DNA from: Linyphia triangularis
Taxonomy: Eukaryota > Arthropoda > Arachnida > Araneae > Linyphiidae
Length of the DNA stretch: 64,000 nucleotides
Assembly: GCA_963978545.1 (NCBI GenBank)
Contig: OZ021724.1
Location: forward strand, 29,749,933-29,813,932
Direction of reading: 5' to 3'
A program made the translations under genes and the position numbers. The notes under the pieces are model-generated. The model did not search any database. It was not told where the DNA came from and saw only the letters and a list, made by a program, of their open reading frames with translations. Shown in pieces: positions 32,480 to 46,547 of the stretch (positions are counted from its first letter, which is position 1; each line of letters begins with the position of its first letter).

Positions 32480-33010
32480 TATGACAGTATTTTATGCTTT
32501 ATGCAATTATAGGATGCCGATGGTATGGCTGTACACAGAGTTTTGCCGTATCCATGGTGTTGTTAAAAAAAATTATTTTTATCAGTTTTATAACTACTAG
32601 ATAATATTTCGAAAACTATCTTCAATCAGTGAATCAAAGGGACATTAATTCCCTTGGTTTCGGCATTACTGTTTCCAAATCTGGGTTTTGGTACTTCAAC
32701 AATGTAACCAAGCTTGCTTCTGAACTCTTCTTGGATTTCAGTTTTTTCTTTTTAACTGTATTTTTATCTTCTAGTGTTCGAAGATTATACTTTTTAACAT
32801 GCCAGTTTGCACGTTAAATGGGGTATGTTCTCAAGCAAACGAATACGCGCATGTAAAATAGATAATCTGAATTGAAGAGCCTTTTCATCAATCTCCTGTG
32901 TTTTTGTTAAATCGTTTTAAGTTTTTGGATGTTGCACCGCATATGTAACACTTCTTGGCTGGTTTTGTGTCAGTAACAACATGGAACCACCTATGGTAAA
33001 AGATAATGTC
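32480..33010 (-). pseudogene. Transposase relic resembling Transib/RAG1-like proteins
   Basis: On the minus strand, broken by stops and frameshifts, are the segments VVTDTKPAKKCYICGAT (CxxC), ALQFRLSILHARIRLLEN, and IQEEFRSKLGYIVEVPKPRF followed by GNSN. These order and space like a repetitive arthropod protein family that I associate with Transib/RAG1-type transposases (the part around LHxxIR...K-LG-V...NGN). The assignment is from memory of the family and is tentative; that this is a decayed coding sequence is much firmer. Confidence 0.45.
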
Positions 33011-35064
33011 TGCTTAACTTATACACCTCCATCATCTTTTGTGTTTTTGAGTGAACTGATTTCTGTTTGGATGTAATCTGCCTTGAATTTTTTTCTATCT
33101 ATTGTCTTTTTAGTGAGTTGTAATCTGATTGTTCGGCAATATAGAGGCGATGAGTTATGGGGTTTTTTACAAATGACTTTTTTCTCAGTTGTTCTCCAAA
33201 AAAATTATAAAGGCACCAAAGAACTTTGGAAAATATTGACGTGTGACTCTTTAGAATTTTGAAGTGTTTGTTTGTATTTCGTTTGTTGGTATCTGTCACA
33301 ACCACATTTCGTTATTAATTCTAATGACTTTCTCTCATTAACACTTATTGTTTCTATAATTTCCTGCCAATAAGTAAGTATAAGTGTATTCGCGTAAATC
33401 TAACTGAACCTGCATATTTATTCAGCCAAAGCATCTGCAACGGTGTTCTCAGAGGAGAAGGTTAAAAATCATTTTTTTACCAAAAAAAAAATTTCTTAGT
33501 TATCTTTTAAAGAATTATACTCTTTATAAGTGAACTTTCTTTAAGTGTACCTTTGTTTCTCATTATAAGATTAATTTCATTACTATCTTAACTTTCCTTA
33601 TATGCTTTTCAGTAGTAAACTAAAAAATATCTAAAATATTCATTATGTTTAAACTTTTTCTTCAAATTAGTTATTTTATGATTATATATGGTGTTATTCA
33701 AATACCATACGAAATTTTCATTGTAAATTATTATAAATAACGATAAACAGTAAACAAAATAGAAGTTTTTGCAAGAACGTCAAAATGATGTCATCGACGT
33801 CAACATTTGTAATATTCGCATCCGCAAAAATCTGCAAAATGGTTTTAAGGTTTACGGAACTAGAATAAGTTGTCTTTAAAATAGTATAAAAGCCACTACT
33901 CAATAAGACACAATCGTATAACAAAAACACTCAGGAAAATAAAATATCGCACGAAAAATTAGCAAATTTTGTGATTGAACAAAATTTAAATTGCTCATTA
34001 CATTTAGATAGATTTAAATTTTAAGTGGTAAATTCTTTAATTATAAACCTTAAGAAGACACATATATCTTAATGAATTTAAAATTGAAAAAGAAATTTTT
34101 TCAAATTTTGCTTGTTAAAATATTGTGATAAAAATTGGTGATAAAAAAGAGAAATGCACACTTCGTGAAAACATCAACTTTTGATTAATCGCTATGACAT
34201 TTGGAATCTCAGATTAAAAAAATTTATACGGGGTAATGTTCTATACTTAATAAAGTACGTATGTGAAAAAATTCAAGTGTCTAGATGGAATTGTGAAAAA
34301 TCGATTTTCTGCCAGCTTTTAGAGGCAAATACCCCAGTGTGCGTCGTTTTGAATTGTAAAAACGAAAGACTCTTAACTCTCCTTCACCTCATTAACATTG
34401 CTTTGCCGGCATATACTGTCATCTGCATTCAAAATAATGAGCTAAACTTTTTTTTACAGCAATGCCCATATTAGGTATGGAACCCATATTTGGATGACTT
34501 ATATTTGTATTTTCTATTATACTAGTTGATAAATACTATTTAATTGTGTTTAGTAGTTACTCACGTATAATAAATTAGCCATAATCTTAAAAAATGCAAA
34601 TGCTTGTTTGTATTTAAAACTTGTAACAAATCTAGGATCAAGATTACTAGTTCACCGGACGTTATGTACTTTAGAAATCACCAAATATCCTAGGAATATT
34701 ACTCAGGGGATTAACAATAAAGTCTGCTTCTAGCTAAACATTAAAACTAAGGCTCAAATTGAAATTTTAGAAAGAAAAACATACTTATTACTTTTTATAT
34801 AAATAATATAAAAATAACAGCATTACATACTAAGTAATTACTCAATTATAAATAACACAATATACAATTTACCCAACCTCATGTTAAAAATCATATAAAT
34901 TATATTTCATGCCCCAATATCTGACAACTCACAATGCATATATATTGATTTAAAAACTTTAATTGAAGACAAAAGCTTCACTTTTGCTTTTTACTTTCAA
35001 CCACCCATATGTTAACATAGACGAGTAATGAAATTTATTGTTTTCGGTAAAAAAGATTTCGATT

Positions 35065-35415
35065 TTTTTTTTTTTTTTTTTTTTTTTTTTGCATTTCGCA
35101 ACATCTTGGAACAACCTGATTTCAAAAAAGTGGTCAAGAAAAAATGCGTGTCTATGTGTTCTTGGTCAGCATAACTCCTTAAAAAATTGATTTACAATGT
35201 TCAAATTTGGTGGACGTGTTACTAGTGGCCATAGGACCTACAATTAAGGATTTCGTCAAAATTAGGCATACGCATATAGTAGCTGCATTGAAAAAAAAAA
35301 GTTATGTTTTTCAGCAATTGCTAAAAACGGCCTTAACTATTTTGATCAAAATCGCAGTGGAAATTTCTTTTAATGTGATCTACCATAGAAATGCGATAAA
35401 AACGTAAAAAGTTTA
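35065..35415 (-). mobile_element. 5'-truncated LINE copy (3' end only)
   Basis: T-run at 35,065-35,090 followed by sequence matching the LINE 3' UTR at 19,380-19,610 (TGGTCAGCATAACTCC, ATGTTCAAATTTGGTG, TTTTGATCAAAATCGCAGTG). Same orientation as the 19-25 kb LINE. It ends near CGTAAAAAGTTTAAAAACTA before a T/C-T tract. Confidence 0.7.
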
Positions 35416-36235
35416 AAAACTAACGTCGTCTTTTTTTTTTTTTCTTTCTTTCTTTTTTTTTTTTTTTTTTTTTTTTTGGTTAATATAAAAGATTTTGCTG
35501 AGAAATTATGAAAACTGTAAACAATACCATTTCCTATTACATTTCAATGCAATGACCATTATTATAGTGCATTTGTAAGTTTTGCGATGTTTCACTCTCC
35601 CAGTTTTCAAAGAATTTAGAGTTCTAAAAGATTCTGAAACTGCCATGCAGTAAATGCTAGAAAATAGAATTTAAAAGTATGATTATATTGAATATAACAT
35701 GACTGAATATTTATCGACACGAAGCATACACTTTTCGACACAATTTATGTTTTAAAGACAAAATAGTAAAGTAATTTATTAACAGTAGTCTTGGTTTATT
35801 TTTTCATCTACGATTATATTTAAAATCAGTAATTTATCATAGATTGAATTGTACTTACTATCCCCTCTATTATTAGAAAAACATCATCCGAATTATGGTA
35901 ACACAAGAACACCAAAATACTTAAACGTTTAATGCTTGCTAAAGATAAAATAAAACTTCGATTCAGTGAACTATTTTTAAAGAATAAATGCAAATACACA
36001 CTCGAAGACCAACAACAGGCTTTAGGCCCAACAAGGATGGTCTAATTGCTAACTTGTTAGGAAATTACCAATATTATTTGCACATTATTATCAACATTAC
36101 TGTATCAAAACTGTTATCTGAAAGTGCATAATTTGTTCGGCTAATTTAATTTTCTTTGTGTTGTTTTATCAGTAGTTTTTAAAATTTCATTCATAGTTTC
36201 ATTTTCATTCATAACTTTAGAAACACCAACTATAC

Positions 36236-36469
36236 TAAACTTCAACTTAACTAGATATCACTTAGACGGTAGATCGTGACAGTGCTCATAGGTATTTAAT
36301 CCATTTTGGCGGAGTGAAGACATAATTCTCGCCAAACCTTATAGCCTTTTGTTCTCTACAGGGTTGTGGTTTGGCGAACATTATGCTTTCACGCCGCCGA
36401 AATGGATTAAATACCTATGAGCACTGTCACGATCTACCGTCTAAGTGATGTCTAGTTAAGTTGAAGTTT
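36236..36469. mobile_element. Fold-back element family C, copy 2
   Basis: About 234 bp, almost fully palindromic: CTAAACTTCAACTTAACTAG to CTAGTTAAGTTGAAGTTTAG, with complementary ACGGTAGATCGTGACAGTGC and GCACTGTCACGATCTACCGT inside. It is more complete than the copy at 28.94 kb. Long hairpins of this kind can be transcribed into dsRNA. Confidence 0.8.
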
Positions 36470-37364
36470 AGTTTTGCATTGAAGTTAGTAGTAAGCATTT
36501 TTATGCTAATTTATGCAAACACGTGTTGCAAGTTGGATATCTGCCAAAACTATTGTCCTGTAGTGCGTTATTGATGTAACAAGAAATTTGAACAATTTGG
36601 ATATCAACGAATGGCATTTTATAGTACAAATTTGATGTGTTTGATAATCCATTTGTTCTACAGTTGTTCTTAGTTTTTCTTCTTCGTGTGTGTTACTTCA
36701 AGTTATATACTCAGAATTATACTCATAAAAATGATTCCTTAGCGATATTGTTTATCTCCCAAACTGAAATGCTACATAATTCAAAGTTTGTGATGGTAGA
36801 TAATTAAGTTACAAAAAAGTTATATCAAGTTCTTGTTTGGTAGTACTAAGAAAAAAATTTAAAAAATTTTCATTTATTTTCCCATATCCAAAATTTAAAC
36901 AAGAACTTTTTAAATACTTTTACAAAGTTCTCATTTCAGCTCCTAAATATTAAAATTGATTAAATTAAAGAGATTCTGCGCTTTTGAGATTTAGTCGAAA
37001 AAATAAAAGTTAGGATAATATCAATAATCGTTTTATTTGGTACTACTAATTTTCTTACCATGAGTTACGCCCTCAACTGCACTTTAATGCCTTTTCGTGA
37101 TGCTTACTTGAAATTAATAGTCTACTGAAATAGTTTCTCGAATTTTCTTAGGGTCTCTTTTTGCTCATCCTTCATCCTTTGAATGTTATAAATCATATGA
37201 TTGTCACGGGTTGTCTTTTTGGAAATAATCCAAATAGTTAATATCAAATTCAGAAAAGATTTTGACTTAATGGTCAGTTATTTATTAGTAATCTATTTCT
37301 TATACTTTATTATTTCTAACAAAAGTACAAAAAATTATTAAATATTTATATTATATTGATTTTC

Positions 37365-37945
37365 AAGGACGGAGCAACTTTTTAAATCCTTTATATTACC
37401 TTCAACTTTGTTTGTGTGTGGCTTCCGGATAAATCAGCGGAAGCCTAATTAACCCACTAGCCTCATCTTATCTCGTGGAAACTTGGTAGATAGATTCGAT
37501 GTCGATGACAATGCATTCTATCAAATTTTGGGGGCAGTCACTGTCTCTAAGATTGCTTTTACACACGTTTCTGTAATGGATTTCTTATACTAATAAATCC
37601 CATTTAAACTTCCCATCATTGATAAAACTCTTTCTTGTTGCAAACATTTTTTAATCATATAAATAAAAGATATTTGGACGTGAATGTATAATTTCACATT
37701 AATTTTTTAATAAATAACTTTTGAAAAACGTAGTTGGCTGCATATTTTCTCATAAAGATGTTTTTAATATTTAAAATTAGATGCAAACACCAAGCACATG
37801 CTGACAACAGAATTGGTGCTATATTAATGAATAGAACAATGTCCAATGCCTATAAAGGATTTATACATAAAACTTTGTTTTTAGGGATTCTATTATCGTA
37901 CGTAATGTGTAGAAGTCTAGATGATAGTCAAAAATCGTAATACTT
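37365..37945 (+). repeat. Dispersed repeat family A, copy 2
   Basis: Same orientation as the copy at 25.39-26.06 kb and lacks that copy's internal duplication, so it shows the simpler arrangement. A 68-codon frame near its end is not conserved as a frame in copy 1. Confidence 0.7.
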
Positions 37946-38064
37946 ACAAACATTGATTTTCATACCCTCAAAATAAATTGATATTTCTACCATATTAAGG
38001 TATAAATTCCTTATTAAATAAGGTATAAAGGTATACTTAAGATATTCCTTAATTTGATGAAAAT

Positions 38065-38340
38065 TATAATTACATTAATTCTTGAAACCATACTTTTGAT
38101 TTGATATGCATACATTTAAATCATTTAGCTAGTGAATAATGCTTGTTTTTGTAGTTCAAGTTTATTCTATCATGAATTCTACGATAGACTAAACTTGATG
38201 TACAAAAAGAAAAGAAAAAAAAGGAAGGGAAAAAAAAAAGAGAAAAAAAACACACACATTATTTTCTAACTAAAGTATTTAAATGTATGCATATGATATC
38301 AAAAATATAGTTTCAGGAATTTATATAATTAAAATACGAA
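38065..38340. mobile_element. Small fold-back element
   Basis: Inverted arms of about 80 bp: ATATGCATACATTTAAAT on the left and ATTTAAATGTATGCATAT on the right, extending outward through TTGAAACCATACTTTTGAT and its diverged complement. The centre contains a purine run (A/G) and ACACACACA. Confidence 0.6.
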
Positions 38341-39664
38341 ATTTTTCTTGAAATAACACTTTAAAATATGTTAAAAACAGTGCACTTGTAACTTGACATC
38401 TTATATTTTATTTATTACTTATTTTGTAGGTAATTAACAATAACAGTATTTGTTAATTTCTGCACTTTATTCTATCCCCCCCCCCCCCATCTCCATTCTT
38501 ATCCCTCCATTTTAATTCACCTTCAAAAATTCTGAAGCACATCAATTTAATAACACGCATAAGTTTATTTAATTTTTTTGTGATAATCTTTAATTATGAT
38601 TTGGACTTGGATTTTAAATTAAGGTAAAACATTCGAAAACTCATTAAACAAAAAGCATTTGTTTTATAAAATATATTCCAGAACATGTTTATACAAGCTA
38701 TTTTAAAAACAAAATAGTTAAAAACAAATCCATGAGAATTAGTGTAATGCATTTTAATTAAATGTTGCTTAATTAAAGGACGCTTTAAATTAAATATTGC
38801 CGAAAGATAAAAAACTACGATTTCCAATAAGTTTTTTAATCATACAATATATTTTGCATTTCATTTGATAGTATACTTAATAAATTGTTCTGAGTTTATT
38901 ATGTTTTACAAATATTTGTTCACATGATCGTATGAAGAAAAATTTTAATTTTGTTTAACATATAAATTAAGTATTTGGATATTTTTTTTAAGAGAAGGGG
39001 TTTTATTTAGAATTGTTTTAAGAGTCAAAACTGGAAATAATGAAGGAAGTTCATAAATAACGGTTTGAAGCCATTTTGTAGAAGTGAATATAGTTTTCAA
39101 CATTATTTGATTAACGATCGTCTGAGAATTGTCTAGACTTTTGATTGCATTGTTATTGAATGCTTACACATTTAATGATAGTGAAACCAAATACATATAA
39201 GTATTATAGTGTTTAGTTAATAATAATTGAATAAACTTTAATTACCTTATTGTTTTAAACATTAAATATTCTCCCATATATTGAGGCAGTATTACTTTTA
39301 TTATAAAAAGTTCTTAGCTAGCATTTATTATTTTTAATCGTTATTAATGCATGTTTAATATCTTGTATTTATTCACAGTTTAATATGATTTTAATGAGTT
39401 TGTTATAATAATTACTGCAGTAGCATAAATTCGCTGGCTAATATGGGTCAACACTGGGCTATCCCGTTGTGGGCCGAAGTTGACTGTCCGTTGTTATGGA
39501 TCTTGGCCAATCTCGCACAGTGCTGAATAAAAAATACTGGAAGTTTTAAAATATTAATGCAGAATTTAAAAAATGAAATGTATTTTTATAAGGAAGAGCG
39601 GAAGGTTTAAACATATATTTTGTGACGATTTTGACTTGTTTATATTTTAAAAAATCATGTATTT

Positions 39665-39760
39665 TGGAATGATTTTTGAGTTTCGGCATGGAATGACCTA
39701 TATTTCTAGAATCCTGTTTCTGACGTTAGCCAATACCACTGTGCTACCTAGGTATATGCG
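39665..39760 (-). repeat. Possible tRNA-derived SINE fragment
   Basis: On the minus strand the sequence reads AGGTAGCACAGTGGTATTGG (A-box-like) and about 25 bp on AGGATTCTAGAA (B-box-like), the layout of a degraded tRNA-derived SINE head. No duplicated target site was found. Confidence 0.3.
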
Positions 39761-40777
39761 ATTAGTATGATTGGTATGCAATCATATTATCCAAACTTAT
39801 CTAGATATTGTTTTTCTTATGTTCTCTTACTTTTTCTATCATAGAATCAAGTAGGAAAAAGAAGGGGTCTAATCCATAAGCAAATGTGTCCGATTTAGTT
39901 GTTACTGTATTGTAAATTTTTTTACTTATCACTGTATAGTTGCCATTATCTGTATACTTGCCAATATCAATTACCATTTTTAAGGAAGTTTAAAAATAAA
40001 TTGAATTGGTAATTCTTAAGAGACTTAAATTAGAAAATTTAATGCAATTCAAAAGTTTTTTTTTTTTTAGTTTTTTTTAAATTTATTTGTCTGATTCATT
40101 GCGTTTAAATTTAAAGCTATCATCATATCATCAGAAAATAAATATTTTCACCTTGAAATTTTAAAAACTTTTCAAGGTTCCCAATGTTAAATTTATATTA
40201 ATACATTTGAACAATAAAAAAAATGGAGAAGATTAGTGCAAATATAAACTTGCATATCCTACTCTGTGTGATATTACTATTTAATTCAAACATTAAATTA
40301 TGTAAAATGAGTATGTTTTACAAAACTAAAATCTTACGTACTTTAAAAATAAAAATATTACTATGCGTTTGTATTAATTATAAACTAATTGTAGTGCCTG
40401 GAGTTTCCTAGGTCCAAATTCCTGTGGCTAAGAGTTGGCCGGTACTAACCGGATCAAATTGTTTCAGATGATGGCAGTCTAAGAGTATGACTCCTTTAAC
40501 TTATCTTTGATTTCCCCACAGTAACCATATAACAACGGAATGAAATTGAGTTACCAATAATCTGGATTGCTGAATATATCTAGAGAAAAAAACCTGATTC
40601 AAATTGGTTCAGCAGATTTCAAGCTATTATTGGTAATTATTAGTATTTTGGTTTTTCGAAATCTCGTGCAAACAGTTAACTTCCTCTTGTTTAGACAAAA
40701 AGAACAAAACTTCATCAAGGGCAAATTAAACTAAATTTGGGTAAAACACACACATTCTCTTTTATATATGTATTTAT

Positions 40778-41240
40778 AACAGAGTGGCCACATAACCTTA
40801 ATATCGGGTAAATGCCAGGGAGCTTTTTGATTCTGAAAAAAATCAGGGAAATGTCAGGGAATTTTTTTAAATCAAATGAAAACCAGGGTATTTTGCTATC
40901 ATTGTTTTGAAGGTACGCTTTCCCTTTCATCCGTGCTTTGGCGCCATTTACCCGGAGAATTATGACGGCAATCTTTAGAAATTTCATGTTACAGAGTAAT
41001 TTAAATTTTTCATTACCGCCAAAACTATTTTTTTTTTAAATGCTATATTTTCTTTTTGGCATATATAATCTATTTGATCAGGTTGTCTATACATCTGAAA
41101 ATCTTGGAAAAGTTATGGACATTTTAAAAAAGTTTGCCATAAAATCAAGGAATTTTTTTTAGAAATCTATCGGGGAAATCAGAGAATTAACAGGAAACTT
41201 TTTGTTGTTGTTGTTGTTCATGAATTTTGAGGTCGCCCTC
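40778..41240. mobile_element. Possible hAT-like non-autonomous element
   Basis: Left end CAGAGTGGCCACATAACC and right end GGTCGCCCTCTA are imperfect inverted repeats, and the interior has repeated CAGGGAA(A/T) motifs as in a common class of short hAT-type elements. No clear 8-bp target duplication. A separate perfect 15-bp hairpin lies at 41,257-41,297. Confidence 0.35.
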
Positions 41241-44200
41241 TATAATAAATTATAATAAATGTATAAGACATTTAAAGATTATATGTCTTATACATTTATG
41301 ATGTATTTATATTTATGATGTATTAATATCAATATTTCTAGCTCGTGAGGTTATATACAATGTTTCGAAGAACAAATGAATTATCATTGTTCTGTTCCCC
41401 ATATGACAGAAAGAGATTACTGATCATGCACTATTCTCATGAAAAAATGAGTACTTTTAGTGATAGGCAAACACGAAAGCCACATTAAGTCGTCATTTTT
41501 ACTGTTAAAAACAAGATACCCATTTAGAAGACACAGATGGTTTGCATTTCTCTTACCAACTCTCTGTGACTTTAATCTCATGACATGATTTTTTGTTGTC
41601 ATTTGAAGAGCATCCTAACCATCAATGTGCTATTTTCATGAAAATAAGTGTATATCCGAAAAGAGTACAAAAGTCTGTTTGAACTTATTTTATAAATGTC
41701 AAAATAGAGTGGGTACTTAGGAATAGTATTGAAGATTTATCTTGAGGTATTTGAAATTTTTTCTTTTTGAAGATGGTTTTTAGCCCCGAAAAAACAACGA
41801 ATGGTCCATAGATGATTCTAATGTGGTCTGGATTGTCTTTAAAGCTTAAGGCAAGCGTGATACCAACAGGGGACCAAGTAAAACGTTTATAGTTTATTTT
41901 GAATATTATATGCCCGTTTGCCATTTAAAGAAGTAAAATATTTAGATGATAATATAGACAAAGAACTAAGAAAAATAACGGTACTAGTATGAAAATATAG
42001 AATTTAGGCATTATTTGTGGCATTTTGGAAAGTCTATTTCATCCTCAAAATAAATTCGATTGCACAAATAAAAAAAGTCTTTTAGGTGGGAAAAAATATA
42101 AAATTGTTTATAAATTTGTTTAATTTACTTTTAATTAAACAAGTTTTTCAACTTTATAACATAGTCAATTGTTCTAGAAACAAATTAATAAGAAATTTTA
42201 TAAATCCTGAAATTTCAGTATGCAGTTAAATTATATTAAAATGATATGCATACAATAATATAATTTTTAATCAAAAACGCATAATCAATTAGTATCTACA
42301 AAGTATGATAAATTAAAGAAAATCAAATATAACAAATTTTAATAAATAAAATAAATTTACTAAAGAAAATAAATTAAATTAATCATTTGTTAATATTTAA
42401 TTACATTCCAGAAATAAAAATTCAAAGTTTGACACTAAATTAATACTAATCTATCGATTTAGCATGAAATTTGCAATGAAACATTCATTTATTTTTTTCT
42501 CCCTAAAAAATAATTTCTTGGAAATCTCTTAAAATTTAACCTTTGCAATTCTTTAAATTTCTAACCGTAGATAATAATGAATTTAATTAAAATTATTCAT
42601 AAACCATAATTGAGATCGTCAACAATGACAGTTTATAAGCAATATATACAGTCTATAAGTACTATTATGCATATTTATGCAACTCAATCCATAATTATAC
42701 AAAATCCGTACATTCAAATAAAAATAACCATCTTCTGTATATTCAGTTTGAAAAATATAGGTCCTATAAAATTTGAGCATTATTAATTTAAGGGTAAATA
42801 ATGGTTAATAGTCTAAAGCAACCCATAAAATAATACACCCATAACTCAGATTAAGTTGTTTTTAAAAACTGGACTGGGGTCCAACCATTTTCATACCTCC
42901 TTTTGGCATTAGTTGTATTTGTTTCGAAGTGCAAAAATATCGTCGAGACTAACCGTAACCGGCAATCTACTGCCACTTTTTGTACCATGTTCTTTGTGGA
43001 AAGATAGTTTTACAGACCTATTAATTGTAGGTATATTTATTGTCAAATTATATTTATTCAAATTTGGACTGATTTTTGTTACGAAACTATTTTGAAATTT
43101 CTGTTTGCTTAGTTTTTCTTAAGAGCCATTATATGATTGGTTCTTGTCTTCTACTAATTTCATAAAGTGCTTTTGATCCTACGGGTTGATGCAAGCTGAA
43201 GTAACTGGATAGACTGGCATAAGGCTAAGAGAACATTAGATCTTATTAGACCATCTGGCGAAATCAATTGAAGATTTGCATTCAGAATTTCCAATGACAA
43301 CTATTCTAATCTAATATCCAAAAACGGCTTTACCTTAATTTTCTTTTAACTTTTAACCCAATCAAATCAAGAACAAATAAATGACAACATAATATTTTAA
43401 TGAATCTTCAAATATATAATTCAGGAAACAAATTATGAAACCTGCCAAACTTTCGATTCTCTACTTCTAAAAACTATACTATTTTATGTATAAATTTTCT
43501 TTTGCTATAAATAGTTCGAAAAATAAGTATTTCTTTCAATTTTTTTATTTTTTTTTTTACTGACGCTTTACTACGCAGAATCTGTCTGCGTACAAGATGA
43601 GCTTAAAAATGTTTCTTTAAAAATAAAGTGTAAAAAAAAATAAAAAATGCATACTTACTTACCCTACGTATCAATGACGAGACTTCTATTTTATCAGTAT
43701 CAAAACCCCGCGATTCTACAAAAAAATAATAATAATAATAATCATAGGAATTCACAAAAATCGAAAAATATTGGTTCATTAAGTTTAGAATCTCTTGGAT
43801 CATTTTCTTCCACACATTTCAAATTTTTTAAAATTTATATGGATTCTCAAGCGTTAAACAAGTTGCTAACGATATGTTTTCTCTCTAGTTCTTTTCCTAT
43901 TCATTACATACATAATGTAAAAATGACATCCAAATATAGGTATAACACTTCCTTTCAATTTCACTATGAAAATCAATCTATCTTTCAATGCAATTTAATT
44001 TGAAAGAATTAACAATGCGTTTCCGAAAGTTGTTGATTTTACCATGATCAATCATGAAAGTTTGTTTTCTTAATTTCTAAATTAAAATGATGTGTTTACT
44101 TGTTTACTATTAGCACCTGTTTTATTGTCAGTACCTCCAAATTCTTGGTGTTCTATATTTTTAATCATTAAGCATAAAGTTTTTCTGTAACGTGTTTCAA

Positions 44201-44639
44201 GACCGAAAATACCCATTAAGCGAAACGGAAAAAAGACTATAACGTGTTACGATCATAGTTTTTTCTTGCTCAATAAGCGTTTGTGGTCATTATTTTCATT
44301 CAATGGGCGTTTCCAGACTTTGAGAGTAACAAATGGACATATTTATTTTACGCAGTCAAACTCTATAGTTAATGTTTCAAGTTCATTCATTCATTTATTT
44401 TTTATCGAAACTTGTACACTAACTTTAACATATTAAAAGTTTAAATCAAAGTGCACGATACGGTTAAGGAAAATTGGAACGTAATGTTTTTTAATACCAA
44501 TTTTGAGATTTTTACGTATTGTGAATCCCAAATTTATTCCCTTTCTAATCATGTGTCAGTCAACCTAATTAGAAGTATAGAAAAATGGTATTTTTTATAG
44601 CTGAATTAGTAAAAGGAACTAAGTTTTCTTTACTTTAAA

Positions 44640-46205
44640 TCTTTTTATCTCAAAATATGTTTTTCTGTATTTGACGTACCATTTCTTAGAAATTTCCATG
44701 TATCTATAAATTTTTCATACAAGTTCCCTATGTGTCTAGGTATGTACTGAAATGAGCTTTTGAAATTAAGAGCAAAATTCTGAGAGATTGAGCCACTTAA
44801 CATTATGGGATGATTCACACTATCTCCTATTTTCCCCAAAAAGTTACCAGTAGCTGCTGCCCTTATTTGATGATAAAATCTGAAATTTTTTGTTCCGTAG
44901 TTGTACCGTAAAAATACTATGACCTGTCAAAGATGACCTTTAAAAACAAAAAAATGGTGTTTTTGTGACACATGCAAACTATTTTTATCCGTATAGTACT
45001 GCACAAAAAATTTGCCACCTGCATTTCTACTGTTATGGAATGAACTAACATAGATATTTATGGAACATATAAAAAGTTCATTACAAGTGGATTGCGCCAA
45101 GTCATTCAAGGTCACAAAATGTCGTCGTTTTCATGTTTTTTAAGATTTTCGAGCCTGGATTATACCTTGCGCGTTCGATTTGCAACTGCAAACAAGGTGT
45201 CATTGGATAGAGCTATATTATTACTATTTATTACTACATAAAACATTGAGACAAGCTAAACACGTTGGAAGTTATTTGGTGCCAAAATCGAAAAATCACC
45301 AAATTTAACTCATATTTGAGCACGTATATCTTGTTGCGTGAATAATATATTGACACAACCCTGGGACTATTTAAACATTCCTTTATTATACTTAATGAGA
45401 AATTAAATTCTATTGAGGCAAGTTGAAAAGGAGAAAATCAATGATTTTTATTTTGCACCCCATCCTTACATATTGATACATACCTATTTTCCTTCATGTT
45501 TTCAAAAATAATTCGTTTTTCACTTCACTCTTCCTCATGTTTGTAACAATTTCTTGTAAGTCACCTGTATGACTTTTAAACTAAGAATTATGAATGGATC
45601 GGTTGCAAAGGACCAAAAAGCTGAGCTACCATGCACTGTGTCGATATCATCACGCAATAGCCATTTAAACTCTTCAGCTCCTCTCTGAGAATGAAATTTC
45701 ATTTTAAACATGCCATCTCCACAATCTTCTAGCAGTTTACCAATGTAAAACCGTTTATCGTACATGACAACATAAAAAGAATGGGACTGATTTGGATATC
45801 CGCAGTCCTGATCAGCAATTAGCTCTATCTCTTTTATGATACCCTCCATTTGGTGGGGGACAATAATTTTGATTTCAACTGCGAATTTATCATTATCCAT
45901 GCAATAAGTTCCAGGCACAAGTCAGACCAAACATTAAAGACAAAGACGATATCACTCAGACGAGAATTTATAACTCTTGTGAATTGCCCACAAAAAAAAT
46001 TGCAAATTATCTTTTGAAACTGCCGAGAATTTGTCCCTACATATTGCTAGAGGAGAACACCAAATCCCTAAAATAATTATGTCAAGAAAAATTCAGAAGT
46101 GCATTTGCTAAAAGAATGTAAGCAGTGACATGCAAGACCAATTATGAAATTACTGCAGCTATTTTGAAGAATTCACTACAGAGAATAAAAATTACATCTA
46201 TTCAA
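44640..46205 (-). repeat. Left arm of a 3.5-kb inverted pair with unknown broken frames
   Basis: Inverted and diverged copy of 46,548-48,210. On the minus strand it has a 127-codon frame (45,918-45,535, starting MPGTYCMDNDKFAVEIKI, with GAEEFKWLLRDDID and SFATDPFIILSLK) and a 62-codon frame (45,115-44,927). A second frame family runs on the + strand from about 45,945, opposite in direction. I cannot name the family; the repetition and decay suggest transposon proteins. Spacer 46,206-46,547. Confidence 0.7.
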
Positions 46206-46355
46206 GTCTTGTGCGCAAAGAAGAATGGGCACTGAAACCCAAAAAGGAATGTTACACGTTTGAACCAAAATCAAAAAGTTTTTTTCTAGAATACTTCAAC
46301 AACAACAAAACAAAACAAAATAGAAAGTAAATTAACACCCCAAACGGTTATAAAT

Positions 46356-46547
46356 ATGATGAAAATTCCCTCAGCTGATGGAAAGAAGAAATTTTGTCCA
46401 AATGAATATTTGACTAGGGAACAAGTTGTGTTACACTTCCACAGAATGAAAGGTACAAGTGAAATATGCAGTGTTATTGAAGATAAAGTCATTGAACAAG
46501 ATTATGAACTTTATCTTGGTATCATTGGAGACAATCAGGTGTGTTAG
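46356..46547 (+). pseudogene. Unknown transposon-like frame in the spacer of the inverted pair
   Basis: Open for 63 codons and preceded in the same general direction by EWALKPKKECYTFEPKSKS-like sequence. Contains KLTPQTVINMMKIPSADGKK (a stop precedes the second part) and CPNEYLTREQVVLHFHRMKG. It looks like the tail of a longer protein joined to the divergent frame of the left arm. Function unknown. Confidence 0.3.

Noticed and set aside
34181..34474. 97-codon frame in DYRK intron 1
   Set aside because: No family, promoter or codon-use support.
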